Source: Rhodomicrobium lacus
GTDB taxonomy: Bacteria; Pseudomonadota; Alphaproteobacteria; Rhizobiales; Rhodomicrobiaceae
Assembly (NCBI RefSeq): GCF_003992725.1
Contig: NZ_RZNF01000004.1
Span: 1-64,000 of the forward strand
Direction of reading: 5' to 3'
DNA length: 64,000 bases
The notes below the pieces were generated by a model, which was not told where the DNA came from, did no database searches, and was given only the letters and a program-made list of their open reading frames with translations. The translations under genes were made by a program, and so were the position numbers. Shown piece by piece: positions 54,554 to 63,673 of the stretch (its first letter is position 1; each line of letters opens with the position of its first letter).

Positions 54554-55473
54554 TTGCCGCTCACCAGTCCCACGAAGATGTCTTCGAGCGAGCTTTGCTT
54601 CGTGTTCAGATCCTTGAAGCGGATGCCCGCCGCCGAAAGCTCGTTAAGAAGCGCCGTGATGCCGGTGTGCTCGCCCTTGGTGTCGTAGGTATAGACGAGT
54701 TGCTGGCCGTTCCCTGTGAGCAGGAGGCTATGACGGCCAAGTTCCGGCGGGAGCCCCGCGAGCGGCTGCGCAAGGTCGAGGATGAGTTGCTTCTGTCCGA
54801 GCTTGCGGATCAGTTCCGCCTTTTCCTCGACGAGGATGATCTCGCCCTTGTTGATGACGCCGATGCGGTCCGCCATCTCCTCGGCTTCCTCGATGTAATG
54901 CGTGGTGAGGATGATGGTCACGCCCGCGTCGCGCAGCTTGCGGATCAGCTCCCACATGCTGCGGCGCAGTTCGACGTCCACGCCCGCCGTTGGTTCGTCG
55001 AGGAACAGGATCTGCGGCTCGTGCGCGAGCGCCTTCGCGATCATCACGCGGCGCTTCATGCCGCCCGAGAGCGTCATGATCTTGCTGTAGCGGCGCTCGT
55101 AAAGGGAGAGATCCCTCAGCACCTGATCGATGAAGGCGGGGTTCGGCGCCTTGCCGAAAAGGCCGCGGCTGAATGAAACCGTCGCCCAGACCTGCTCGAA
55201 CGTGTCGGTCGCGAGTTCCTGCGGGACAAGCCCGATCAGCGAGCGCGCCGCGCGATAATCCCTGACGTTGTCATGGCCGCCGACGGTGACCGTCCCGCCG
55301 CTCGCGTTCACGATGCCGCAGATGATGCTGATCAGCGTGGTCTTGCCCGCGCCATTCGGGCCCAGAAGCGCGAAAATCTCGCCCGGCGCGATGTCGAGGC
55401 TCACGCCCTTGAGGGCGACGAGGCCCGAGGCGTAGGTCTTGCTGACGTTCGAGACGGAAATGATGGGGGGCAT
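54550..55473 (-). CDS. ABC-2 type exporter ATPase (YadG-like)
   Basis: 307 residues. Walker [11 protein letters not shown]-loop [11 protein letters not shown], signature [20 protein letters not shown], Walker [18 protein letters not shown] and H-loop [16 protein letters not shown]. Pairs with the permease that overlaps its stop. Confidence 0.9.
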   Translation of the reverse strand: MPPIISVSNVSKTYASGLVALKGVSLDIAPGEIFALLGPNGAGKTTLISIICGIVNASGGTVTVGGHDNVRDYRAARSLIGLVPQELATDTFEQVWATVSFSRGLFGKAPNPAFIDQVLRDLSLYERRYSKIMTLSGGMKRRVMIAKALAHEPQILFLDEPTAGVDVELRRSMWELIRKLRDAGVTIILTTHYIEEAEEMADRIGVINKGEIILVEEKAELIRKLGQKQLILDLAQPLAGLPPELGRHSLLLTGNGQQLVYTYDTKGEHTGITALLNELSAAGIRFKDLNTKQSSLEDIFVGLVSGK

Positions 55474-55581
55474 GGAGATCTTGGAGGGAGGAAGAGGCGC
55501 GCCGATTTTTCTTTGGAAACCCTAGAAAGCAGAAAACGACCGCCCTGTCACCTTTTGCCGGTGCCACCTCAGACCGCCCGG

Positions 55582-57168
55582 CTATTTCATGATCAGCCCG
55601 AGCTTCACGAGGCGGGCGCGGATGCCGCCTTCCTGCCGCCCGACGGCGGCGGCAATCGCCTTCACGCTCTCGCCGCGCTTGTAGCGGGCGGATACGTCGG
55701 CCTCCTCCTCTTCGCTCCATTTCCTGTATGCGTGCTCGGGGGCGCCGTTCCTCGCGCTTTCCACGGACGCGGGCGACGGCGCGGCGGGCGCCGCGGCGGG
55801 ACCGGCGGGCAGCCCCTTCATCTCGCGCAAGTTGGATACGCGCAGCGCCTCGATCTTCTCAGCCCCCTGCGCGGCCAGTCGGTCAGCCTCGCTCTCTGAC
55901 GCTTCGCGGAAATCGGCGTCCTTCGCCAAAGCCTCCGGGTGCACCCGCAAGGCGCGCTCATTCCAGCCGAGAAGATGAAGGCCGCCAAGCGCGCGGACCC
56001 GCGACAGAGCGACATAACCCTGCCCGTATTCGAAAGCGTTCGACAGATCCATCAGCGCCGCGTCGAGCGACATGCCCTGGCTCTTGTGCACGGTGATCGC
56101 CCATGCGAGCCGCAGCGGCACCTGCTCGATTCCGGCTTTCACAGCGTCGTCTTCCTGCACCTTCCATTCGGCGGGCTTTGCCGTGACCGTGAAGCCGCTT
56201 TTCGTTTCGACCACCGGCCAGCCGCCTTCGCGGTCGAAATTGCAGACGACACCGAGCGTGCCGTTCACGAAGCGGCCTTCGGGGTCGTTCTTGGTGAACA
56301 TCACCACAGCGCCGAGCTTCAGTGCGAGTTCTTCCGGCGAGAGGCAGCCTCGCTTGAGCCCCTCGGACAGCACCTTGTCGCCCATCGTGCTCATGAGGAA
56401 GACGTTCGGCTCGCCCGGCAGCTTCATGAGTTCGGAGTGGTTGATGCGGTCCACGTCCATGTTGTGGGTGTAAAGCCGGGTGATGCCATGCGGCAGCGTC
56501 TCGCGCGTGGGCTTGCGGCTGGCGAGGATTTCGAGGTGCTCGCGCCGGCAGGCGTTCGAGCGGATGGCGCCGAGAAGCTCGGAAAACGCGTGGTCGGTCT
56601 GGCGGTGCTGTTCGGTCAGGTAGCAGATGGCGGGGTCGAGGTCGCGCCACGCGCGGCTCGCATAGGCGAAGGGCGACGCGTCTGCCTCGTCCTGGCTTTC
56701 CGTCTCGGCGCCCGGATGCTCGTCGCGGCGCACCACGGGCGGAAGCTGAAAGAAGTCGCCGACGAACACCGTCTGGATGCCGCCGAAGGGCGCGGACGAC
56801 TTGCGCACATACTGGCAGACCTGGCTGACGGCGGTAAGCGTCTGCCCGGACAGCATCGACACTTCGTCGACGATGAGGACGCGCGCCTTCTTGATGCGGT
56901 CGGTCACGCGACGGTTGCGCGCGATGAAATCGAGGTCGGCGCGTGACAGGTTCGAGCGCGTGCCGATGCCGCTCCATGCATGCACCGTCATGCCGCCAAG
57001 CTGGGCTGCCGCGATGCCGGTCGACGCGGTGACGCTGACGGGGATGCCCTCGCGCCGCAGATAGCCGACGAAACGCGACGCGACGTAACTCTTGCCGCTG
57101 CCCGGCTCGCCCGTGAGGAAGACGCTCGCTCCCGATTTGAGGATTTGAAGTGCTTCGTCCTGTCTCAT
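55582..57168 (-). CDS. PIF1/RecD-like helicase with C-terminal Myb/SANT-like domain
   Basis: 528 residues from ATG 57168. Helicase motifs in order: Walker A FLTGEPGSGKSYVASRFVGY, STGIAAAQLGGMTVHAWSGI, Walker B VLIVDEVSMLSGQTL, VFVGDFFQLPPVVR, and near the end LAWAITVHKSQGMSLDAALM, FEYGQGYVALSRVRAL, the UvrD/PIF1-type motifs V and VI. The C-terminal 50 residues (RKWSEEEEADVSARYKRGES, VKAIAAAVGRQEGGIRARLV) look like a SANT-type DNA-binding unit. Probably a 5'-3' DNA helicase for replication-fork problems. Confidence 0.85.
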   Translation of the reverse strand: MRQDEALQILKSGASVFLTGEPGSGKSYVASRFVGYLRREGIPVSVTASTGIAAAQLGGMTVHAWSGIGTRSNLSRADLDFIARNRRVTDRIKKARVLIVDEVSMLSGQTLTAVSQVCQYVRKSSAPFGGIQTVFVGDFFQLPPVVRRDEHPGAETESQDEADASPFAYASRAWRDLDPAICYLTEQHRQTDHAFSELLGAIRSNACRREHLEILASRKPTRETLPHGITRLYTHNMDVDRINHSELMKLPGEPNVFLMSTMGDKVLSEGLKRGCLSPEELALKLGAVVMFTKNDPEGRFVNGTLGVVCNFDREGGWPVVETKSGFTVTAKPAEWKVQEDDAVKAGIEQVPLRLAWAITVHKSQGMSLDAALMDLSNAFEYGQGYVALSRVRALGGLHLLGWNERALRVHPEALAKDADFREASESEADRLAAQGAEKIEALRVSNLREMKGLPAGPAAAPAAPSPASVESARNGAPEHAYRKWSEEEEADVSARYKRGESVKAIAAAVGRQEGGIRARLVKLGLIMK

Positions 57169-57450
57169 GCCTGCTCGCCACCCCTCTGAGTGGGCAAACA
57201 TAGCGGATCGCGAAAGGCCCCAACAAGCTGCGATTGAGCCCTGTCCCCTTCCTTCGCGCGGTGAGGGGCACCGCCGCCGGAACCGGCGCCGCGCTTTGCG
57301 GCCATGAATAGCGCGGCGAGACCGATTGTGTGCCGTCGAACCGGCTAAGGCCTGAACTGGAAGGAAGTATGCAGGCCGAAGCGCTTTACGATAATGGTCT
57401 TCCGGCCCGCGTTGCGGTCTGTCGAGGCGCTTCGCGTCCCCCCTCCGGCG

Positions 57451-58554
57451 TTACTGAATTTGTCCGGTCACGAGCCAACTGTTGGCCATATAGGCCCCGC
57501 CCGTCTGACCGCTACCGCCGCCCGTACTTGTGGCGACGAGGGCGCTGTCCTTCTGAGCGCTCCCGCCTGAGGCGGCAGTCTCGGAGCGCACTTTGCCGGT
57601 AAGCTGTTCATTCGCCTGCTGGAGTTCGACCCATTCTGTCCGCATCACGTCGACGCTGCCCGCCTTGATTTCGGGGCGTACGACCGTAGCCGCAGACGCC
57701 GTCCACCGGCCGGTTACGGTCGCCATCTCGGGAGGAGTGCGGAACGCATCGGGTCTCGCCACCATTTCGGGATTGGGCTGATAATTCGTGTTGGAAACGA
57801 CATGCACGAACTTGTAGCCGTCTTTCTTGAGCGCGGTGATGATGCCGTCGAGCGCTTCCGCCGTGGGCTTCTTAATGTCGTGGAAAAGGATGATGCCCTT
57901 GCCTGCTCCGCGAACGCGCGCCAGCACGTCACGCGTCACCTTGGCTGCATTCGCGCCGGGATCGGTATCGCCCGAAATGACATCGACCGACCACGTGCTG
58001 ATATTGCGACTGGCCAGATAGGCGACGACCTCGGGAGAATCGCGAAGACCGGGGAAGCGGAAGAACGGTGCGACAGGTTTGCCGAGCGCATGGCTCACCG
58101 CTGCGAACCCCTTCTCGATCTCGGCGATGGCATCCCGCGGAGCCATGCGGTCCATGCCGAACGGATGCGAAAAGGTATGTGTGCCGATGGTATGGCCCCG
58201 CCGGTCATATTCCTTGAGAAGCTTCGGATCGGCGAGCGCCATGCGTCCCACCGAGAAGAACGTGGCCTTCACGCAGTGTTTGTCGAGCGTGTCGAGCACC
58301 GTGCGTGTATTCGAGCCAAGGGGGCCGTCATCGAATGTCAGCACCACTTCGCGGTCGCGGAGGTTGAGCGTGCGCGCATAGGACCGGTTGGACTGCGCAT
58401 TCAGCGCTGTGCCGTAAAGCGCGCCGTGGGTGGAATCGGCTGCGATGATGCGCGAAACGGAAGATGTTTTCGGATCGTACGCGCAGTCGTTGTCGTTTGC
58501 GAGAGCGCCCGAAAAAACGCCCCCCGCCAGGATCAGACTTAGTACAAACCGCAT
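57451..58554 (-). CDS. Polysaccharide deacetylase (NodB-like), exported
   Basis: 367 residues with an N-terminal signal (FVLSLILAGGVFSGALA). Carbohydrate esterase 4 motifs: VVLTFDDGPLGSNTRTVLD, HTIGTHTFSHPFG (metal-binding His pair), FFRFPGLRDSP, WSVDVISGDTDPGA and GIILFHDIKK. Removes acetyl groups from chitin, peptidoglycan or surface glycans. The last ~100 residues are low-complexity (TAASGGSAQ, TGGGSGQTGG). Confidence 0.85.
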   Translation of the reverse strand: MRFVLSLILAGGVFSGALANDNDCAYDPKTSSVSRIIAADSTHGALYGTALNAQSNRSYARTLNLRDREVVLTFDDGPLGSNTRTVLDTLDKHCVKATFFSVGRMALADPKLLKEYDRRGHTIGTHTFSHPFGMDRMAPRDAIAEIEKGFAAVSHALGKPVAPFFRFPGLRDSPEVVAYLASRNISTWSVDVISGDTDPGANAAKVTRDVLARVRGAGKGIILFHDIKKPTAEALDGIITALKKDGYKFVHVVSNTNYQPNPEMVARPDAFRTPPEMATVTGRWTASAATVVRPEIKAGSVDVMRTEWVELQQANEQLTGKVRSETAASGGSAQKDSALVATSTGGGSGQTGGAYMANSWLVTGQIQ

Positions 58555-58683
58555 CTCGAAATACCTATCGTCCCGCTAGACACCGCAAATATAGATCGGA
58601 ACCGCATGCCTGACGAAGCCCAAAGGCCGCGATGCGGTCGGATTTTCACGCCGCTGTTGATTCAGGGAGACAGCTGCCGCCCT

Positions 58684-59931
58684 TCACGACGCCGGCGCAA
58701 GTTTACGGGTGAGAGTCTCGAATTCGCGCCTTAAATTTTCATTGCGGAAGATCTGCTCGAAGCCGGGAGCGTCAAGCTTTTGCAAAGAATCGAAAGAGGT
58801 TTTTGCTTCATCCATGAGCGCTTTCAACTGAAAGCTCGCTTCGACGGTTTCATAGGTATTATCCGCGACGTTCAGATCGAACAGGGTTTTTTCACGCGTT
58901 TGCCATAAAAGGCGCCGCTGCGTCGCGAGATAGTCGCGGTAGAAGCCGGACACCTTGCGTGAAAGCTCCTGCGCCCTGGCGTTCGCTTCCAGCGTCCGGC
59001 GCTGATCGTCGCGCGTGGCCGACTGCATCAGATCCCTCGTCTTCGCGCCCGTCCTCGCGATGTCGCCGATGATGCCGTCGAGACGCGCCATGTAAACCTT
59101 GTCGATTTTCTCGATGAGCAATTCCTGCGCCTGCACGAGGAGCGCGAACAGCGCGGCGTGCATCGCGAAATAGCGGCGCGCGGCCTTCAGATCGTCGTTC
59201 GATTGCACGACGAGTTCCGCAAGCTTCCGGTCGGCGATCTTCGCCACTTCATAAGCCGTCATCAGCTTCAGAAGATCCCCGCCGAGCACGCTGTCGAGCA
59301 GGAGATCGAGTTGATCCTGGCTGAGGGGGATTCCCGCGACGTCGAGCGCCTTCCCGATCTCCTGCTTGACACGCACGATGTCCGCTTCGCGTTCCTTGAT
59401 GTCGTCCTGAAGCGCCGCGATGGTCCGGTCGATCGAGTCTTTCGTGTCCGTGAGAATACCGGGCCACACGCCGCCCTGCGGCGCGTCGAGCCGCCGCTCG
59501 CGCAAGGTGGCGATGCGGTCGCGGTTGGAGGCGATCTTCTCGCGCTGGCGGGCGATGTCGTCCTGAAGCTTCAGAACGGGAGCATCGGTCACGATTGACA
59601 GCGCGCCATCAAGCAGCGCGCGAACGGTTTTCTCGCGGTCCTGTCGCGTTTCGGTGAAGACCGGCTCGAACAGAAACTTGTCCCGGTTCGGCAACGTCTT
59701 CACCGCCTCGCGTTCTGCCGCCGCGCGTTTCAGGATGCGGTCGATGGTGGAAAGCAGCGCGTCGGACTGAAGCCCGCGTGTATCAGGCTCCGGGGCTTGC
59801 GTCGCAGCAGCGGTGGCGGCCTCGGGCCGCTCCTCCGCGGCTCGCGATACGGCCAGCCCGAGAGGCGCGGCAAATACGACGAGCGCCACGGCGGCGCGGG
59901 CAGCGACGGTTCGTGACATGGCAGGCAACAT
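58684..59931 (-). CDS. Exported coiled-coil protein
   Basis: 415 residues; signal peptide (ARAAVALVVFAAPLGLAVSRA). The rest is almost wholly helical with coiled-coil stretches (QDDIARQREKIASNRDRIAT LRERR; QDDIKEREADIVRVKQEI). Resembles the periplasmic N-terminal parts of MscS/KefA-type channels but has no channel domain, so it is a stand-alone protein of unknown role. It lies 129 bases upstream of the deacetylase gene on the same strand. Confidence 0.65.
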   Translation of the reverse strand: MLPAMSRTVAARAAVALVVFAAPLGLAVSRAAEERPEAATAAATQAPEPDTRGLQSDALLSTIDRILKRAAAEREAVKTLPNRDKFLFEPVFTETRQDREKTVRALLDGALSIVTDAPVLKLQDDIARQREKIASNRDRIATLRERRLDAPQGGVWPGILTDTKDSIDRTIAALQDDIKEREADIVRVKQEIGKALDVAGIPLSQDQLDLLLDSVLGGDLLKLMTAYEVAKIADRKLAELVVQSNDDLKAARRYFAMHAALFALLVQAQELLIEKIDKVYMARLDGIIGDIARTGAKTRDLMQSATRDDQRRTLEANARAQELSRKVSGFYRDYLATQRRLLWQTREKTLFDLNVADNTYETVEASFQLKALMDEAKTSFDSLQKLDAPGFEQIFRNENLRREFETLTRKLAPAS

Positions 59932-60170
59932 GACGCAAGTCCCGGTCCCAGAGCAGGTTGGGCGTTAATATGGCGTCGTTTTCGACGGTTCCAATCTCCC
60001 ACCTCTCGCGGGCGTTGAAGGTGGCGTCATGCACAGGTTTGTGAGGCAGGCGCAGAGGTCGCCTCGCGGCCGTGACGCGCCATTGCGAGGCCGCATTTTG
60101 CTTGCGGGATCGGCGAAGGACATTTAACCCGAAGCATCTTATCCGGCGTCGCCTCGCACGACGCGGACCA

Positions 60171-61076
60171 ATGGCAGAGGCCGTGTGTGATATGATTTCG
60201 AACCATGTCGCAGATTTCGACAGCGCGTCAGGCATCGACGAGAACGCCCTCAAGGATCAGAAAGAAAAGGTGCGCCGCTTCCGAAAGCGCTTGCAGGCGC
60301 GCGAAGCGTTCATCCTCCCTGAGGTCTGGGACGTCATTTCTGCGCGCGTGATCGGCGACGCGGGTTTCGATATCATCGGCATATCGCCCGTTTCCGTCGC
60401 TTGGTCGCGCGGGCTCCTGCCGGCAGATCGCGTCCCCCTCGACACGCTTGTGGAAACCGCAAAAAGCGTCGCCTCGAATTTTTCCGTGCCGGTGAACGCA
60501 GACCTTGAGGGCGTCATCGGCCGGTCCATGGAAGAAATCGGCCGCGCGGTCAACGCCGTCGTTTCGGCCGGTTGCGTGGGCGTGACCATCGGCGACGGCG
60601 GACGGGGCGGCCAGCATGGCATGGCCTCGATGCATGACATGACGGCGGCCATCAAGGCGGCGAAGGCGGCCGCGCTTGAAACGCGCATTCCAGCCGTGGT
60701 GACTGCCCGCACCGAAGCGTTTCTGCTGGAGCCGCCCCCCTATTCTCCATTTGAAACCGCCGTCGAGCGCGCGGAAGCCTACTTTGCGGCGGGCGCGGAC
60801 TGTATCGCCGTGCCCGGCGTGCAACATATCCAGATCGTCGAACGGCTTTCCGCGCATGTTGACGGCCCGCTCCAGATCAATGTCGCGCTGACGCCCGCGC
60901 CGGACCTAAAGGCCCTGAGCCGGGCGGGTGCATCCTCCGTCGTGCTCGGCACCGCGCTGATGCGCTCGCTGCTCGGCAATTTGCGCCTCAAGGCCGAGGA
61001 GATCCTCGCCTTCGGCCAGTTCAACAACCTCGACAAGGCCATCTCCGCCGACGCGCTGAACGACCTGCTGCGATAG
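60171..61076 (+). CDS. Isocitrate lyase/PEP mutase-family enzyme
   Basis: 301 residues from ATG 60171 (GGA four bases before it; ATG 60192 possible). TIM-barrel family making or breaking C-C or C-P bonds: FILPEVWDVISARVIGDAGF, FSVPVNADLEGVIGRS, GCVGVTIGDGG, AVVTARTEAFLL, AYFAAGADCIAVPGVQHIQI. The metal-binding DxD reads ADLE and the IED reads IGD, and the KKCGH loop of isocitrate lyase is absent, so it is neither true isocitrate lyase nor typical PEP mutase. Confidence 0.75.
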   Translation: MAEAVCDMISNHVADFDSASGIDENALKDQKEKVRRFRKRLQAREAFILPEVWDVISARVIGDAGFDIIGISPVSVAWSRGLLPADRVPLDTLVETAKSVASNFSVPVNADLEGVIGRSMEEIGRAVNAVVSAGCVGVTIGDGGRGGQHGMASMHDMTAAIKAAKAAALETRIPAVVTARTEAFLLEPPPYSPFETAVERAEAYFAAGADCIAVPGVQHIQIVERLSAHVDGPLQINVALTPAPDLKALSRAGASSVVLGTALMRSLLGNLRLKAEEILAFGQFNNLDKAISADALNDLLR

Positions 61077-61289
61077 CGATCAACCGCAGCGGAAGCTTCG
61101 CGTTCGAGCTTGCGCAGGAGGGCCCGCCGCCTTATTCTTAACGGCGGTCGGCAGTTCACCGAGGCGTCGCTATTCCCGCCGGGAAGCTAAACCTGCCCTC
61201 AACACCCATCGACGGACACCCTCGGTGCCAGTCGTCAAGAGCGACCCGCGACCCGTTCTCCAAGCGGTTTGGCGCCATGAGGATGAGCC

Positions 61290-61835
61290 ATGTCCAGAAC
61301 CGTGTTTCCTTACGCCACCAACGATATATCCGCGCTCGCCCGTTCGATCGGTCGCGAGCTTCAGTCCACGCCCGAGAAGCCGGGCCATGTTCAGATCCTG
61401 AACATGCTGGCGCGCGGAGCGGGCTTTCGCAACTTCCAGCACCTTCGCGCGCAACACGAGGCGGAAGCGAGGCTCGAACGCGCGCCCGCCGCGCCGGAGC
61501 CGGTGGATTTCGTCCGCGTCGAACGCATCGCGCGCTATTTCGATGCCGCCGGACGGTTCATCCGCTGGCCTTCGAAGGCTAGCCACCGCGACCTCTGCCT
61601 GTGGGTGATGTGGTCGCGATGGCCCGCCGGCGCGGTCCTCGCCGAGCGCGAGGTGAACCACCTTCTCGCCGCCCATCACCTGTTCGGCGATCACGCCCTG
61701 CTCCGGCGGGAGATGGTCGACGCGGGTCTCCTGACCCGCACGCCCGACTGCCGCGAATATCGGCGCCTTGAGAAAAAGCCTCCGGCGGATGCGGTCGCGC
61801 TGATCCGTCACTTGAGCACCCGTCTGCAAAGCTGA
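61290..61835 (+). CDS. DUF2087 domain protein
   Basis: 181 residues. N-terminal TNDISALARSIGRELQSTPE; central RIARYFDAAGRFIRWPSKAS, HRDLCLWVMWSRWPAGAVLA, EREVNHLLAAHHLFGDHALL and RREMVDAGLLTRTPDCREYR give the DUF2087 signature, a helical DNA-binding-like domain found in some regulators. It probably binds DNA; target unknown. Followed 64 bases later by a PNPOx-like gene. Confidence 0.8.
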   Translation: MSRTVFPYATNDISALARSIGRELQSTPEKPGHVQILNMLARGAGFRNFQHLRAQHEAEARLERAPAAPEPVDFVRVERIARYFDAAGRFIRWPSKASHRDLCLWVMWSRWPAGAVLAEREVNHLLAAHHLFGDHALLRREMVDAGLLTRTPDCREYRRLEKKPPADAVALIRHLSTRLQS

Positions 61836-61899
61836 CGCCGTGGCCTCGATCTTGCTAACGGAACTTATATATAGAGTAATACAAGAAAGGCTCCCGACC

Positions 61900-62553
61900 A
61901 TGACCGAGGCCACCGCACCCAGCGCGCGCACAACAGTCAATCGCTACCGCTGGCTCGCGAAATACGACAAGGACACCATCCATGCCATCCTCGACGCGCA
62001 GCCGCTTTGCCATGTCGCGTTCATCCACGACGGCAAACCCATCGTGACGCCGACGATGCAGTGGCGCGAAGGCGACCGCATCTACTGGCACGGAGCTGCC
62101 GCGGGACGCGCGATGAAGGCGGCGACGGATGCGGAAGTCTGTCTTTGCGTCTCGATTCTCGACGGATTTGTCATGGCGCGCGCCGCTTTTAACTTCAATG
62201 TCAATCATCGCTCCGTGATGGTGTTCGGAAAGGCGGAGAAGGTTACCGATCGCGCGGAAAAGGAGCGCCAGTTGAAGCGCATGGTCGACGGCTATGTCGC
62301 GGGCCAGTGGGATCGCCTGCGCCCCGTCACCGAAGCCGAGATGAATGCAACGACGATCCTGTCGCTTTCGCTCGACGAGGCTTCCGCCAAAGTGCGGACC
62401 GGTCATCCCGAAGACAACGATGCCGACTATGATTTTCCGGCATGGGCGGGGACGATTCCGATCCGTTTCGATGTCGGCGAGCCGATCCCGGACCCGCGCA
62501 ACCTGCCGGGCGTCGAAATGCCCGCCGGTGTGAAGGACTTCAAGATCGGCTAG
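61900..62553 (+). CDS. PNPOx-like FMN-binding protein
   Basis: 217 residues from ATG 61900, with AGAAAGG nine bases before it. Flavin-nucleotide-binding split barrel: RYRWLAKYDKDTIHAILDAQ, PLCHVAFIHDGKPIVTPTMQ, RIYWHGAAAGRAMKAATDAE, VCLCVSILDGFVMARAAFNF NVNH. Enzymatic role unknown; relatives include nitroimidazole resistance (NimA-type) proteins. Confidence 0.83.
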   Translation: MTEATAPSARTTVNRYRWLAKYDKDTIHAILDAQPLCHVAFIHDGKPIVTPTMQWREGDRIYWHGAAAGRAMKAATDAEVCLCVSILDGFVMARAAFNFNVNHRSVMVFGKAEKVTDRAEKERQLKRMVDGYVAGQWDRLRPVTEAEMNATTILSLSLDEASAKVRTGHPEDNDADYDFPAWAGTIPIRFDVGEPIPDPRNLPGVEMPAGVKDFKIG

Positions 62554-62583
62554 AATCCATTATCTCTTCCCATGACTTTTCTC

Positions 62584-62615
62584 TTCGCGCGAACCGGAAA
62601 CCCGCTTCGCGCGAA
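62584..62615. repeat. Doubled 10-bp palindrome TTCGCGCGAA
   Basis: TTCGCGCGAA, itself self-complementary, occurs at 62584-62593 and 62606-62615, 22 bases apart centre to centre, 18 bases before the next start. It can fold as one hairpin or serve as a paired operator. Confidence 0.55.
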
Positions 62616-62633
62616 ACCGCTTCGGGGGCTACC

Positions 62634-63359
62634 ATGCGCATTCTCGTTTTCCAGCATCTCGCGGTCGAACATCCGGGCGTCTTTCTCGATTTCTGGCTCG
62701 ACGCGGGTCATGAGGTGCTGGCCGTAGAACTCGACGAGGGGGACGAGATCCCGGCCCTCGAAGAGTTCGACCTGCTCGTGGCCATGGGCGGCCCGATGGA
62801 TGTCTGGCAGGAGGACGAATTGCCCTGGCTCGCAGACGAGAAACGCGCGATCCGTCGTTGGGTGGGCGAGCTTGGCCGCCCTTATCTCGGCATCTGCCTG
62901 GGGCATCAGCTTCTGGCGGCGGCGCTCGGTGGCGAGGTCGGCCCGATGGACGCGCCCGAGGTCGGTTTCACACATGTCGACCTTACAGAGGCGGGCCTTG
63001 CCGACCCCATCTTCAAGGGCTTCCCGCCCCGCGCTGAAATCTTCCAGTGGCACGGCTCGGAAGTGAAGCGGCTGCCCGAAGGCGGCGTCGTGCTCGCGTC
63101 AAATGCGGCCTGCGCTACTCAGGCGATCCGCGTCGGCCGCCACGCCTACGGCTTCCAGTATCATGTCGAGATCACGCCCGACACGGTGCCGGAATGGCGC
63201 GACATCCCGGAATACGCCGCGAGCCTCGAAAAGGCACTCGGCAAGGAAGGGGCAGCGGCGCTGGAAGGCGAGACAGAAGCGCGGCTCCCCGCCTTCAACG
63301 AAGCCGCGCGTAAGCTCAACGACAATCTGATGGCCGTCATCTCACCTTCGAACGCGTGA
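62634..63359 (+). CDS. Class-I glutamine amidotransferase
   Basis: 241 residues from ATG 62634 (GGGGG before it). Single GATase1 domain: RILVFQHLAVEHPGVFLDFW, LLVAMGGPMDVWQEDELPWL, nucleophile Cys in YLGICLGHQLLAAALGGEV, and the His-Glu pair in YGFQYHVEITPDTV. Similar to GMP-synthase-like stand-alone amidotransferases that use glutamine or hydrolyse gamma-glutamyl bonds. Partner enzyme not in the window. Confidence 0.87.
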   Translation: MRILVFQHLAVEHPGVFLDFWLDAGHEVLAVELDEGDEIPALEEFDLLVAMGGPMDVWQEDELPWLADEKRAIRRWVGELGRPYLGICLGHQLLAAALGGEVGPMDAPEVGFTHVDLTEAGLADPIFKGFPPRAEIFQWHGSEVKRLPEGGVVLASNAACATQAIRVGRHAYGFQYHVEITPDTVPEWRDIPEYAASLEKALGKEGAAALEGETEARLPAFNEAARKLNDNLMAVISPSNA

Positions 63360-63673
63360 TCGGTCGCTTTTTCGACAAGCGCTGAAAACGCCGCGATGCA
63401 TGAATTAAGCTATTCCCTTATAGATACAGCTTGGCGTATAGTTTGCATGCCTGCGTCATTGAGCGCACCGCGTCTTCAACACGCGGCGACACATGGCTCA
63501 GTTCTACGGAATCGGCCGGCCCCCGGGAATGCCGCCTTGGCGGGTCGGCCGTGATCGCAGGTCTTGAGCGTGATCGCCATCGATGAATGCGGCCGCGCTC
63601 TGGTTTCTTGGTGGAGCATGACCGGTTGCGAAACCGGCGCCCCTTTTCGGACCGTGCTCCAAGGGCAGGATAT
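63360..63673. other. Intergenic, upstream region of nifA
   Basis: 314 bases without a gene. Holds the palindromic element at 63613-63660 and presumably the nifA promoter; I could not place a sigma-54 -24/-12 site or an NifA box. Confidence 0.5.
63613..63660. repeat. Interspersed palindrome GGAGCATG...CGTGCTCC
   Basis: 48-base element with outer arms GGAGCATG/CGTGCTCC, an inner ACCGGTTGCG-AAACCGGCGC part and CCGAAAAGG on the other strand. It resembles the GGAGCATGATC..GAAAA..CCGGTTTTCGG palindromes scattered through Hyphomicrobiales genomes. It ends 13 bases before the nifA ATG. Confidence 0.6.
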
